Made by a program: the position numbers and the translations under genes | Shown: positions 8,837 through 17,216 of the stretch, one piece after another | Layout of the letters: each line of letters opens with the position of its first letter | Numbering within the stretch: position 1 is the stretch's first letter | The notes under the pieces: generated by a model | What the model saw: the letters and a program-made list of their open reading frames with translations, nothing else | The model's database searches: none | What the model was told of the DNA's origin: nothing | Source: Clostridia bacterium | Lineage (GTDB): Bacteria; Bacillota; Dehalobacteriia; Dehalobacteriales; Dehalobacteriaceae | DNA: 33,772 nt | Assembly: GCA_012838175.1 (NCBI GenBank) | Contig: DUPU01000039.1 | Location: 1 to 33,772, forward strand | Reading direction: 5' to 3'

Positions 8837-10168
8837 ATGTCAAAGTATACCAAGGAGGAAATTCTTTTAAAGGTTAAAGAACACAAGATAAAATTTGTTC
8901 GTCTTCAATTTACTGATATTTTCGGGGTTTTGAAAAATGTTGCAATTACTGATAAGCAACTGGAAAAAGCTTTAAACGGGGAAATGATGTTTGACGGGTC
9001 ATCTATTGACGGTTTTGTTCGAATAGAGGAGTCAGATATGTATCTAAAGCCGGATATAGACAGCTGGGCAATTTTTCCTTGGTGTTCATCAGAAGATGCC
9101 GCCGCCAGATTTATTTGCGATATCTACCGGGCTGACGACACTCCCTTTGAGGGGGATCCCAGGGTAATATTGCAAAAAGTTATTGCCGAAGCAGAATCCA
9201 TGGGATATACCATGAATGTAGGTCCGGAATGTGAGTTTTTCCTTTTCCATACGGACGAAAAAGGGGTTCCCACATTGGAAACCCACGACAAAGCAGGGTA
9301 TTTTGATCTGGCTCCTGTAGACTTAGGAGAGAATGCCCGGAGAGATATGATTTTAGCTTTGGAAGATATGGGTTTTGAAATTGAAGCATCCCACCATGAA
9401 GTTGCGCCCGGTCAGCATGAAATTGATTTTAAATATGCGGATGCCTTAACTACAGCCGATAATATTCAAACTTTTAAACTTGTTGTGCGTACCATCGCTC
9501 AGCGTCACGGACTGCATGCAACTTTTATGCCGAAACCTATTTTTGGGATCAATGGTTCCGGAATGCACGCCAATCAATCCCTTTTCAAAAACGGGAAAAA
9601 TGCTTTTTATGATCCCAACGGGGAGTTAGGCCTTTCTGAAGATGCCTATTATTATGTGGGGGGATTAATGAAGCATGCAAAGGCTATTGCCGCGGTGACA
9701 AATCCTACGGTAAATTCCTATAAAAGGTTGGTCCCCGGCTATGAAGCACCGGTTTACGTAGCCTGGTCCGGGCAAAACAGAAGCCCCCTTATTAGAGTTC
9801 CTGCCAAAAGAGGAGTTTCTACCAGAATAGAGTTGAGAAATCCCGACCCCTCCTGCAATCCTTATTTAGCTATTGCCGTAATGCTGAAAGCCGGATTGGA
9901 TGGAATAAAGAATAAAATCATGCCCCCTAAGCCGGTTAATTGTAATGTTTATGAAATGACTTTTAAAGAAAAAGAAAGTTTGGAAATTGAAAGCCTTCCC
10001 GCCAGTTTGGAAGAAGCAATAAAGGAATTAAAAAATGACCCTGTAATTTTAGATGCTTTAGGACCCCATGCCGCAAAAAGATTTATTGAAGCTAAAGAAT
10101 TGGAATGGAAAGATTATAGCTCAAAGATTACCCAGTGGGAGATTGACCATTATTTAACAAAATTTTAA
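8837..10168 (+). CDS. glnA: Glutamine synthetase, type I-alpha (Bacillus type)
   Basis: A 443-residue GSI-alpha, the usual length in Firmicutes, lacking both the beta-type insert and the adenylylation-site Tyr. Motifs include [50 protein letters not shown] and NRSPLIRVP. Arg62 falls exactly where the feedback-inhibition-determining Arg62 of Bacillus subtilis GlnA lies (GFVRIEES). It is therefore likely controlled by feedback and protein partners rather than by adenylylation. The ATG is preceded by a GGGGGATGAGAG ribosome site. No GlnR operon mate or canonical GlnR/TnrA box (TGTNA-N7-TNACA) is visible. It is divergent from a GSI-beta gene and shares a promoter region containing a 0A box. Confidence 0.95.
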   Translation: MSKYTKEEILLKVKEHKIKFVRLQFTDIFGVLKNVAITDKQLEKALNGEMMFDGSSIDGFVRIEESDMYLKPDIDSWAIFPWCSSEDAAARFICDIYRADDTPFEGDPRVILQKVIAEAESMGYTMNVGPECEFFLFHTDEKGVPTLETHDKAGYFDLAPVDLGENARRDMILALEDMGFEIEASHHEVAPGQHEIDFKYADALTTADNIQTFKLVVRTIAQRHGLHATFMPKPIFGINGSGMHANQSLFKNGKNAFYDPNGELGLSEDAYYYVGGLMKHAKAIAAVTNPTVNSYKRLVPGYEAPVYVAWSGQNRSPLIRVPAKRGVSTRIELRNPDPSCNPYLAIAVMLKAGLDGIKNKIMPPKPVNCNVYEMTFKEKESLEIESLPASLEEAIKELKNDPVILDALGPHAAKRFIEAKELEWKDYSSKITQWEIDHYLTKF

Positions 10169-10242
10169 ATTGGTTTTGAGTACCTTATTATGTTTCATCA
10201 ACTTAACTACTAATTACATCATAGACGGAGGAAAAAGACAAA

Positions 10243-10902
10243 ATGGACAGAGCTTTAGAGGTATTAAATTTTGGCAAAAAGGAGTTTGTAGATTTTTATA
10301 AGTTAAATGAACGTTTTTGGCTTCAGAGGCTGGCTAACGATATTCCTGATGCCCTGATTTTTGTAGAGCATCCCCATGTCATTATCACAGGCAATGGGGA
10401 AGAAAAAAAGGGGATAACATTTCCCATTGCTATTGCTCGGAGAGATGAAATAGCCGCTTGTCAGGCGGATTGGTCAGGAAAAACAACATACCGGGGACCG
10501 GGGCAGTTGATTGTTTATCCGGTAATTCATCTGCAAAGACAAGGACTTACTTTTGAAGAGATTAACGATAAAATGGAAAATGTGCTGATCAATCTGCTTC
10601 AGCGATATGGTATCGAGGCGGATGCTTTGCCTCAAGGGGGAATCGGTGTAGATGGGTATAAAATTGCTTATATTGATTGGGACGCTCCCCAAAATGTGAC
10701 TAAATTCAGTATTGCCCTTAATGTTAACCCTCGTTTGTCTTTATTGCGGATGTTACAATTAGAAGAAGGCAACGTTAAAGGTGTTACCTCCATGTATTAT
10801 TTATTAAAGAAAAAGATTGATATGAGGGCGCTAAAAACGTATTTCGTAAAACAGTTTCAAAAGGAACTTGGTTTTAAGTCACTGGATGTTTCTTCCTTTT
10901 AA
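10243..10902 (+). CDS. LipB/LplA-family (lipoyl/octanoyl transferase fold) protein lacking the catalytic Cys
   Basis: A 219-residue protein with the biotin/lipoyl transferase fold of octanoyltransferase LipB. Features are ALIFVEHPHVIITG near the N-terminus, TYRGPGQLIVYPVIHL (LipB: TYHGPGQLVxYP) at 82-97, GYKIAYID with the conserved Lys at 140, SIALNVNP at 156-163 and GVTSM at 180-184. The PCG motif that holds the catalytic Cys of LipB is replaced by EEG around residues 174-176, and the His of YHGPGQL is Arg84. It therefore probably cannot use the LipB thioester mechanism. It might act as a ligase-like or binding protein, or transfer another acyl group. It sits between glnA and dapF, 74 bp after glnA, with a GGAGG site before its ATG. 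No lipoylation substrate gene is nearby. Confidence 0.75.
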   Translation: MDRALEVLNFGKKEFVDFYKLNERFWLQRLANDIPDALIFVEHPHVIITGNGEEKKGITFPIAIARRDEIAACQADWSGKTTYRGPGQLIVYPVIHLQRQGLTFEEINDKMENVLINLLQRYGIEADALPQGGIGVDGYKIAYIDWDAPQNVTKFSIALNVNPRLSLLRMLQLEEGNVKGVTSMYYLLKKKIDMRALKTYFVKQFQKELGFKSLDVSSF

Positions 10903-10919
10903 TTTTGCCTTCGCGTCGG

Positions 10920-10949
10920 TTGAATTTTTTAACCAAATTATGTTATTAT
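10920..10949 (+). promoter_or_regulatory. Candidate sigma-A promoter for dapF-dapL
   Basis: TTGAAT (10920-10925), an 18-bp spacer and TATTAT (10944-10949), with a TG giving an extended -10 (TGTTATTAT). It lies in the lipB-like/dapF gap about 40 bp upstream of the dapF ATG. Confidence 0.5.
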
Positions 10950-10991
10950 GGTAATAATAATTTTGGTGGTGCACATATTGTGGAGTAGCCA

Positions 10992-11840
10992 ATGAGAACT
11001 ATAAAATTTGTTAAAATGCATGGGCTGGGTAATGATTTTGTCCTGGTTGATCAGGTGAAGCAGGAGATTTATCATGATTTACATAATTTGGCCCCCATAA
11101 TTTGCCATAGACAATTTGGTGTAGGGGCAGACGGGCTGATTTTAATACTGCCTTCAGACAAAGCTGATGTTAGAATGCGTATCATTAACGCTGACGGAAG
11201 TGAAGCGGAGATGTGCGGCAATGGTATCAGATGTTTGGCAAAAATGGTTTATGAAACCGGTTTGGTAAACTCTCCGGTAATTGAAGTAGAAACTTTGGCC
11301 GGGATCATACGTCCGGAATTAATTCTAAATGATCATAATCAGGTCCTTTCCGTAAAGGTGGATATGGGCGAACCTCGGTTTGCACCTGAGGATATTCCGG
11401 TTTTAATGCCGGGGGAAAAGGTGATCAATCAGGCATTAGAAGTAGGAAATGAAACCATAATGATTAATGTTGTTTCCATGGGAAATCCCCATTGTGTTAT
11501 TTTTGTGCCTAACGTAGTTGGGGCTCCCGTGGCGGCTTTAGGTCCTATGGTGGAAAAACACCCTGTTTTTCCTGCCAAAACTAATGTGGAATTTGTAGAG
11601 GTTATTAACCGGCAAGAGGTAAAGATGAGAGTTTGGGAACGAGGGGCCGGGGAAACTATGGCCTGCGGAACAGGTGCATGTGCTGTGGCCGTGGCATGTG
11701 TCCTTAATAATAAAACTGACCGGCAATTAACAGTTCATTTAGACGGTGGAGATTTAACCCTATTATGGGCGGACAATAATCATGTTTTTATGACCGGCCC
11801 AGCAGAAAAAGTATTTGAAGGGCTCTATTTTATCAGGTAG
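10992..11840 (+). CDS. dapF: Diaminopimelate epimerase
   Basis: This enzyme interconverts LL- and meso-diaminopimelate, the last step before meso-DAP enters peptidoglycan or is decarboxylated to lysine. It is a cofactor-independent racemase using two Cys residues, and both are present: EMCGNGIRC (Cys75) and MACGTGACAVA near residue 220. The N-terminal KMHGLGNDFVLVD and the GNPHCVIFV strand are also typical. The 282-residue length is normal. The ATG at 10992 follows a GGAG site. It is followed after 131 bp by dapL, the enzyme that makes its LL-DAP substrate, so the pair forms a functional unit. Confidence 0.96.
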   Translation: MRTIKFVKMHGLGNDFVLVDQVKQEIYHDLHNLAPIICHRQFGVGADGLILILPSDKADVRMRIINADGSEAEMCGNGIRCLAKMVYETGLVNSPVIEVETLAGIIRPELILNDHNQVLSVKVDMGEPRFAPEDIPVLMPGEKVINQALEVGNETIMINVVSMGNPHCVIFVPNVVGAPVAALGPMVEKHPVFPAKTNVEFVEVINRQEVKMRVWERGAGETMACGTGACAVAVACVLNNKTDRQLTVHLDGGDLTLLWADNNHVFMTGPAEKVFEGLYFIR

Positions 11841-11886
11841 ATGTTAGTTTTTTAGCTAAGAGGGGGAAAGAATTGTATGGCTCCCG

Positions 11887-11933
11887 GATAACGTTTATCT
11901 ACCGCCAGGTAGGTAAAAATACCACTTGGTGAT
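11887..11933 (+). other. Tandem short hairpins in the dapL leader
   Basis: Three small inverted repeats follow one another: GATAA-cgt-TTATC (11887-11899), CTACC-gcca-GGTAG (11899-11912) and ACC-actt-GGT (11921-11930). None has a U-tract and no known riboswitch or T-box core was recognised. Their function, if any, is unknown. Confidence 0.3.
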
Positions 11934-11971
11934 AAAATTTATTTACGTAGATTTATTTAGGAGGGAAACCA

Positions 11972-13147
11972 TTGAAACCACAAGCAAATAGAATGCAGAC
12001 CTTGCCACCTTATTTATTTGCCCGGATAGAGAAAATGATAGAGGAGAAAAAGGCTCAAGGGATTGATATTATCAGTTTAGGTATCGGTGATCCGGACCGG
12101 CCTACACCTGATTTTGTCATAGATAAAATGATTGAACAAGTGAAAAATCCCGCTAACCATCAATATCCTTCCTCAGTAGGGATGCTTTCATATCGGACCG
12201 GGGTGGCAGACTGGTACCGGAAAAAGTACCAGGTGGACCTGGATCCTCAGACAGAAGTAGTTGCATTAATCGGTTCCAAGGAAGGAATTGCCAATATAAA
12301 CTATTGTTATGTCAACCCCGGGGATATAAATCTGGTTCCGGATCCAGGATATCCTGTATATGGAATCGGCACTCTCCTGGCCGGGGGAGAGCCATATTAC
12401 ATGCCCTTATTAAAAGAAAACGGTTTTTTGCCTGATTTACAAGCAATTCCTGAAGAGGTGGCAAAAAAGGCTAAGATCCTCTGGTTAAATTATCCTAATA
12501 ATCCAACGGGTGCGGTAGCTACATTGGATTTTTTCCGCGAGGTGGTAGCCTTTGCCAAGGAATATGACCTTCTGGTCTGTCATGACCATGCTTATTCTGA
12601 ACTGGCTTTTGACGGTTATCGGCCTCCCAGTTTTTTACAGGCGGACGGGGCTAAAGAGGTAGGGATAGAATTTAATTCCCTATCCAAACCATTTAATATG
12701 ACCGGATGGAGAATCGGTTGGGCGGCAGGAAATAAAGAGATGATTGAAACCTTAGGCCGGTATAAATCAAATGTAGATTCCGGCGCTTTTCAAGCCGTTC
12801 AGTATGCCGGTTTGGCAGGATTGGCCAGTGACGGTTCATTTATTGAAAAAATGCAGAAGGTTTATGCGGAACGGAGAGACCTGATTATTGCCGGTTTAAA
12901 TTCAATGGGATGGAATCTGATCGCACCGGCGGCAACTTTCTATATATGGGCACCGGTCCCCAAAGGGTATTCTTCTGAGGGATTTGCCGAATTCGTTTTA
13001 GAAAGGGCAGGGGTGGTGGTTACTCCGGGTAATGGCTACGGGGCTCATGGAGAAGGATATTTCCGCATTTCGCTTACCATCGAAAAAGATCGCATAGAGG
13101 AGGCATTGACCAGAATGAAAAATGCCTTGGGAAAATTTGAATTCTGA
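11972..13147 (+). CDS. dapL: LL-diaminopimelate aminotransferase
   Basis: A PLP-dependent aminotransferase that converts tetrahydrodipicolinate directly to LL-diaminopimelate with glutamate as amino donor, bypassing the acyl-intermediate dapD/C/E route. The start is TTG at 11972 behind a strong GGAGGG site. The class I fold is seen in [10 protein letters not shown] near the N-terminus, [10 protein letters not shown], and the PLP Lys239 in [19 protein letters not shown]. Length is 391 residues, near the family norm. Adjacency to dapF supports the DapL assignment over a generic aspartate/tyrosine aminotransferase. It is closed by a hairpin terminator. Confidence 0.92.
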   Translation: MKPQANRMQTLPPYLFARIEKMIEEKKAQGIDIISLGIGDPDRPTPDFVIDKMIEQVKNPANHQYPSSVGMLSYRTGVADWYRKKYQVDLDPQTEVVALIGSKEGIANINYCYVNPGDINLVPDPGYPVYGIGTLLAGGEPYYMPLLKENGFLPDLQAIPEEVAKKAKILWLNYPNNPTGAVATLDFFREVVAFAKEYDLLVCHDHAYSELAFDGYRPPSFLQADGAKEVGIEFNSLSKPFNMTGWRIGWAAGNKEMIETLGRYKSNVDSGAFQAVQYAGLAGLASDGSFIEKMQKVYAERRDLIIAGLNSMGWNLIAPAATFYIWAPVPKGYSSEGFAEFVLERAGVVVTPGNGYGAHGEGYFRISLTIEKDRIEEALTRMKNALGKFEF

Positions 13148-13170
13148 TTAATCAAAGATCAAAGCTAATC

Positions 13171-13198
13171 AAAGTGCAGCCTTTAAGGTGCACTTTTT
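13171..13198 (+). terminator. Terminator after dapL
   Basis: AAAGTGCA (13171-13178) pairs with TGCACTTT (13189-13196). The stem is extended inward by CCTT/AAGG and followed by Ts. Confidence 0.85.
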
Positions 13199-13291
13199 GA
13201 AGTCTTAATTAATATAGAGTATACTTTGAAGAATTACTTAGAAAAGATACTTTTCAGCCAGACAGAACCGGCGTATAGGAGATATGATTTT

Positions 13292-14140
13292 ATGGACACG
13301 GTGGAGTTGCTTGCCCCGGCTAAGATAAACCTGGCTCTTGATGTAATCGGTAAAAGAGCGGACGGATATCACGATGTTAAAATGATCATGCAATCTATCA
13401 GTTTGGCCGATCGGGTAAGGGTTACGAAAAATTCCGGGAGGACCAGAATCAGTTCCAATGAGAGAAGCATTCCTTTAAATGAAAACAATATTGCCTTTAA
13501 AGCATGGAAATTGCTGAAAGAACAATTTCATCTCCCTGGAGGAGTGGATATTTTTTTGGATAAAAGGATTCCGGTAGCAGCTGGTTTGGCGGGAGGCAGT
13601 GCCAATGCCGCTGCGGTTTTAAAAGGAGTGAATTCCCTTTTTGATTTGGGATTATCCAATAAAAGCTTAGCTGAGATAGGTAGTAGGATTGGTGCGGATG
13701 TAGCTTTTTGCGTGATAGGCGGCACAGCTTTAGCTGAAGGAATAGGGGAAATTCTAACCCCTTTGCCGTCTTTGCCTACAGCCTGGTTGGTATTGGTAAA
13801 TCCGGGTTTTTCTGTATCCACCGGAGAAGTATATCAAAGCTTGCACTGGCAAAGCATTTCCCATCGGCCCGATATGGATTTTATGGTACAAGCTGTAAAA
13901 TCGGGAGATTGGGGCAAAATTTCGGTGCATATGGTCAATGTTTTAGAGGAAGTAACCTTAAAAAAATATCCTGAGTTAAATCAAATTAAAGCCGTGCTTA
14001 ATGAAGCAGGGCTTAAGTCCTTGATGTCAGGAAGCGGGCCGACGGTGTTTGGAATTGCCGATACTTATGAAAAAGCAATACGGACCGCCGAAACGATTAA
14101 AAATAAATGGGAAACCGTGTTAATAGCACATACAATGTAA
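13292..14140 (+). CDS. ispE: 4-diphosphocytidyl-2-C-methyl-D-erythritol kinase
   Basis: A GHMP kinase that phosphorylates CDP-methylerythritol in the MEP isoprenoid pathway. The ATG at 13292 is chosen over the track's upstream TTG (13226) because it gives MDTVELLAPAKINLALDVIGKRADGYHDV, the standard IspE N-terminus, with TAGGAG about 10 bp ahead. The upstream extension has no homologous look. The ATP-binding GHMP motif is PVAAGLAGGSANAAAVL, and MSGSGPTVFG near the C-terminus is the third GHMP motif. Length is about 282 residues. It opens the conserved ispE-purR-spoVG-glmU-prs cluster. Confidence 0.94.
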   Translation: MDTVELLAPAKINLALDVIGKRADGYHDVKMIMQSISLADRVRVTKNSGRTRISSNERSIPLNENNIAFKAWKLLKEQFHLPGGVDIFLDKRIPVAAGLAGGSANAAAVLKGVNSLFDLGLSNKSLAEIGSRIGADVAFCVIGGTALAEGIGEILTPLPSLPTAWLVLVNPGFSVSTGEVYQSLHWQSISHRPDMDFMVQAVKSGDWGKISVHMVNVLEEVTLKKYPELNQIKAVLNEAGLKSLMSGSGPTVFGIADTYEKAIRTAETIKNKWETVLIAHTM

Positions 14141-14159
14141 AAGTTGACGGGGGTAACTC

Positions 14160-14858
14160 ATGATTAAAAGGCACAAACTACCACCGGTAAATCTTGAAAG
14201 TTATAAGCCTTTAAGAGAGATTGTTTTTGAAACCATCAGGGAAGCAATTATTTCCGGGCATTTAAGGCCCGGAGAAAGGTTAATGGAAGTGCAGTTGGCG
14301 CAAGAGATGGGGGTAAGCCGTACTCCTGTGCGGGAAGCGATTAGGAAACTAGAACTGGAAGGCTTATTAATTATGCTGCCGAGAAAAGGAACATATGTAG
14401 CGGAGTTATCTTTAAAAGATATTATTGATGTTTTTGAAATAAGGGCTGCTTTGGATTCTCTAGCGGCTGGTTTAGCTGCAGAAAGAATTTCCGATGGGGA
14501 ATTAGAGGAATTGGAACGGTCGTTTTTATCTGTGGTGGAAGCGGCTGAGCAAAATGATTTACGAAGTATTGTTGATACAGATACCATTTTTCATGATATA
14601 ATTTATAAAGCCAGCCGGAATGAACGATTAATTCAGATTATCAATAATCTTAGAGAACAGATTCAAAGATTCAGGACTACATCATTGGCCTTTCCGGGTA
14701 GGATGCAGGTTGCTGTTGATGAACATAGAAAGATTGTGGAAGCAATTTCGGAAAGAAATGTGGCTTTAGCTCAGGCCTTGGCTCAAGAACATATTGAAAA
14801 TGCAGAAAATATCATGCTGGAATCATTAAAAAAAAGCGGCCAGTGGACAGGCAAGTAA
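14160..14858 (+). CDS. GntR-family transcriptional regulator (FadR-like, FCD domain)
   Basis: A 232-residue one-component regulator. The N-terminal GntR winged helix spans about residues 18-85 (REIVFETIREAIISG, LAQEMGVSRTPVREAIRKL, GTYV). The C-terminal all-helical FCD domain has metal-binding-type residues in DTIFHDIIYKAS and DEHRKIVEAI. FCD members usually sense small organic acids bound at that metal site. The ligand here is unknown. It lies 20 bp after ispE and upstream of a nucleotidyltransferase gene. A GntR gene at this position also occurs in other Peptococcaceae-type clusters as I recall, so it may be a resident rather than a newcomer. Confidence 0.88.
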   Translation: MIKRHKLPPVNLESYKPLREIVFETIREAIISGHLRPGERLMEVQLAQEMGVSRTPVREAIRKLELEGLLIMLPRKGTYVAELSLKDIIDVFEIRAALDSLAAGLAAERISDGELEELERSFLSVVEAAEQNDLRSIVDTDTIFHDIIYKASRNERLIQIINNLREQIQRFRTTSLAFPGRMQVAVDEHRKIVEAISERNVALAQALAQEHIENAENIMLESLKKSGQWTGK

Positions 14859-14932
14859 GTTTTGGGTTAGTGTTCTAAATCTGGTAAAATCCTACTGCCA
14901 AGTTCGGAACCGTATCAAAGGGGGGAAGTCGG

Positions 14933-15706
14933 ATGTCCGGTATTGATGCGGTAATACTCGCCGGAAGCACAAATGCAGGACGGCTTAGAAATTGCAGCAA
15001 GGAAGCCTTTGAAGCAATGGTGGAAATTGAAAAAAAACCTATGGTTTCATATGTTTTTGATGTATTAAAGAAATCCAAATCCATTAACAGAATAGTTCTC
15101 GCAGGTCCTCATGAACAAATGAGCCGGCTGTTTGGTAATATTGACCAAGTATATATAGCGCCTGGGGGAGATACGCCTATTGACAGTTTAATGAATGCTT
15201 TGGAGGTCTTAAAGCCTCAAGGTAATGTATTGGTCGCTACCTGCGATATTCCCTTATTGACAATTGATTCAGTGGCGGACTTTTTAAAAAGGTGTTCCAA
15301 AAGACAGGCGGATGTTTATTATCCGGTTATTCCCAAAGATGTAAATGATCGTTTGTATCCGGGTGTAAAAAGGACTTATATCAGGTTTAAAGACGGGACT
15401 TTTACCGGCGGAAATTTATTTCTCATTAATCCCAAGGTGGTAAAAGGTGCTGCTGACAAAGCCCGCGCATTTGTAGAAAAACGAAAATCTCCGATTGGTT
15501 TAGCCAAACTGGTGGGGTGGAGGTTTCTGGTAAAGTTTCTTCTTAGACTAGTGACTTTAAAAGAAACTGAAGAGAGGGTATCGAGGATTTTTGGGATTAA
15601 AGGAGCCGTTATTATTTCTCCTTTTCCTGAAGTAGGCATCGATGTAGATAAACCCAGCGATTTGGCTTTGGTCAGAGAAAAAATTGCACAAAGAATATTG
15701 TTATAA
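14933..15706 (+). CDS. MobA-like NTP transferase domain protein
   Basis: A 257-residue protein starting with a nucleotidyltransferase Rossmann core: DAVILAGSTNAGRL replaces the usual LAGGxGxRmG loop, followed by a Lys-containing EIEKKPMVSYVFDVL. A TCDIPLL strand carries the metal-binding Asp and FTGGNLFLINP lies in the middle. This is the NTP_transf_3/MobA-like family, which includes molybdenum-cofactor and sugar or polyol nucleotidyltransferases. The exact donor and acceptor cannot be assigned, since no Moco genes are near. The GGGGGGAAG ribosome site precedes the ATG. It is closed by a strong terminator, separating it from purR. Confidence 0.75.
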   Translation: MSGIDAVILAGSTNAGRLRNCSKEAFEAMVEIEKKPMVSYVFDVLKKSKSINRIVLAGPHEQMSRLFGNIDQVYIAPGGDTPIDSLMNALEVLKPQGNVLVATCDIPLLTIDSVADFLKRCSKRQADVYYPVIPKDVNDRLYPGVKRTYIRFKDGTFTGGNLFLINPKVVKGAADKARAFVEKRKSPIGLAKLVGWRFLVKFLLRLVTLKETEERVSRIFGIKGAVIISPFPEVGIDVDKPSDLALVREKIAQRILL

Positions 15707-15740
15707 AAGGCTGTTGACATTTTGTCCAACAGCCTTTATC
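15706..15740 (+). terminator. Terminator after the MobA-like gene
   Basis: An 11-bp stem, AAAGGCTGTTG (15706-15716) with CAACAGCCTTT (15727-15737), contains a 10-nt loop. The U-tract is short, so it may also function bidirectionally. Confidence 0.75.
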
Positions 15741-15868
15741 TTACCATATTGCTATATTAACTAAAAATCTTTAGATAATAATAAATTTATGCAGGTTTTT
15801 CCTTTTGTTTGTAGAAAATGAATAATAAATAATATTGTGGAGAAAATATTCGGGATAATGGAGAGAAG

Positions 15869-16702
15869 ATGTGGGGGCGGAAAATGGAAAAGCTAAAAAG
15901 AACAGATCGTTTGGTGGTTTTGTCCACATTGTTGGCCAAAAATCCCAATACATTGTTTTCCCTGACTGACCTGGCCGCCTTAACCGGTGCGGCAAAATCC
16001 ACAGTCAGTGAGGATTTGACAATTGTTAAAGAGGTTCTCTCCAGTTTTTCATTAGGAGAACTTTATTCTGTTACAGGGGCGGCGGGCGGTGTGCTCTATA
16101 GGCCAAAAGAACATGCCGACGACATAAATGATTTTTTAGAAAAGTTATCGCAAAAATTAAGTGATCCGGAGCGTATGATTCCCGGAGGATTTATCTATAT
16201 GATTGATATAATTTTTAATCCTCAGATAATATCCAGGATTGGAGAGATTTTTTATACCAAGTTTCAGCATACGGATCCAGACTATATTATAACCATGGAG
16301 ACAAAAGGAATACCCATTGCCATGATGACGGCCCGTTCTTTTAATATTCCCTTGGTTATTATACGTAATTCAGGACGGGTAACGGAGGGGTCCTCTGTAA
16401 ATATAAACTATTTATCCGGTTTAACAAGACGAATTCAGACCATGTCATTGCCCAGGAGGGCTTTACCGCCCAATTCCAAAGTGCTGCTCATTGACGATTT
16501 TATGAAAGGGGGAGGAACAGCTCAGGGAATGCTTAACCTCATGAAAGAATTTAATGCGGAAGTAGTGGGTACAGGTGTTATGATTGCAACACGGGATCCC
16601 CGGGAGAAGTTAGTTAAGGATTACACAGCATTATTGGAATTAGTTTCAATAGACGAGGATAAAAAAGATGTCATCATAAGGCCATTTGGGGCAAAAAAAT
16701 AA
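15869..16702 (+). CDS. purR: Pur operon repressor PurR
   Basis: A Bacillus-type PurR of about 277 residues: an N-terminal winged helix (TDRLVVLSTLLAKNP, ALTGAAKSTVSEDLTIVKEV) and a C-terminal phosphoribosyltransferase-like domain with the PRPP loop VLLIDDFMKGGGTAQGM. In Bacillus, PRPP relieves repression of purine genes. Two starts are possible: ATG 15869 and ATG 15884 (MEKLKRTDRL). The latter has a GGGGGCGG site and better matches the family N-terminus. It is one to two genes from prs, which makes its effector. The yabJ gene that follows purR in Bacillus is absent. Confidence 0.94.
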   Translation: MWGRKMEKLKRTDRLVVLSTLLAKNPNTLFSLTDLAALTGAAKSTVSEDLTIVKEVLSSFSLGELYSVTGAAGGVLYRPKEHADDINDFLEKLSQKLSDPERMIPGGFIYMIDIIFNPQIISRIGEIFYTKFQHTDPDYIITMETKGIPIAMMTARSFNIPLVIIRNSGRVTEGSSVNINYLSGLTRRIQTMSLPRRALPPNSKVLLIDDFMKGGGTAQGMLNLMKEFNAEVVGTGVMIATRDPREKLVKDYTALLELVSIDEDKKDVIIRPFGAKK

Positions 16703-16757
16703 TTATTTACCTAAATTATGAATATTTAACTTAAGTTTTGGAAATTTAGTAAATATT

Positions 16758-16786
16758 GAAGGAATTTTATGGTAAACATAGAATAG
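16758..16786 (+). promoter_or_regulatory. Sigma-H-type promoter for spoVG
   Basis: GAAGGAATT (16758-16766) fits the sigma-H -35 consensus RnAGGAwWW fully. After 11 bp, ATAGAATAG (16778-16786) fits RnnGAATww with one mismatch. Spacing equals that of the B. subtilis spoVG promoter as I recall it. spoVG is a known sigma-H gene there. Confidence 0.75.
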
Positions 16787-16833
16787 TTAAATATCCGATT
16801 AGTTTGTGCATAAGAGAAAGGATGGTGAGAGAT

Positions 16834-17106
16834 ATGAACGTAACAGATGTGCGCATTAGGAAAATACTCTCGGAGGGAAAAATGAAGGCTATTGTTTCTG
16901 TAACCATCGATGATGCTTTTGTCATTCATGATGTAAAAGTAGTTGATGGGCAAAATGGGTTATTTGTGGCTATGCCCAGCCGCAAAACTCCGGCAGGTGA
17001 GTTTAGAGATATAGCTCATCCAATTTCCCAACAGGCCCGCGATATTATTCAATCTAAAGTATTGGAAAAGTATCAGGAAGTGCTGGCTGAACAAGAAGCC
17101 GTATAA
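16834..17106 (+). CDS. spoVG: Septation regulator / RNA-binding protein SpoVG
   Basis: A small SpoVG-family protein of 90 residues: [11 protein letters not shown], then [24 protein letters not shown], a near-exact family signature. It influences septation in sporulating cells, and SpoVG homologues bind nucleic acid. The track start at 16756 is rejected because it would translate through the sigma-H promoter. ATG 16834 has a GGATGGTGAGAG site and gives the family N-terminus. It is followed by its own terminator, so it is probably a monocistronic, stage-regulated unit. Confidence 0.96.
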   Translation: MNVTDVRIRKILSEGKMKAIVSVTIDDAFVIHDVKVVDGQNGLFVAMPSRKTPAGEFRDIAHPISQQARDIIQSKVLEKYQEVLAEQEAV

Positions 17107-17132
17107 AGAAAATTATTAAAACTTATTGGTTT

Positions 17133-17161
17133 TGGAGCACTTGTTGCTCCATTACTTTTTT
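17133..17161 (+). terminator. Terminator after spoVG
   Basis: TGGAGCA (17133-17139) pairs with TGCTCCA (17145-17151), followed by TTACTTTTTTT. Confidence 0.88.
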
Positions 17162-17216
17162 TAGATATAAATGCTGCAAAGGCCGCAGGAATTTAAGGAA
17201 AAAGGTATGGGAGGTA

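Noticed and set aside
13226-13291. N-terminal extension of IspE from TTG 13226
   Set aside because: IspE proteins begin near MDTVELLAPAKINL, and the ATG at 13292 has a ribosome site.
14201-14587. 128-aa minus-strand ORF
   Set aside because: Antisense shadow of the GntR regulator with low-complexity Ser/Ala composition.
15845-15865. Possible PurBox (ATATTCGGGATAAT, inverted) upstream of purR
   Set aside because: Only about 10 of 13 positions match, with mismatches at key bases. There is no second box at the usual spacing, so it is not supported as an operator.
16756-16833. N-terminal extension of SpoVG in the ORF track
   Set aside because: It contains the sigma-H promoter and is not in the family. 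The ribosome site points to 16834.
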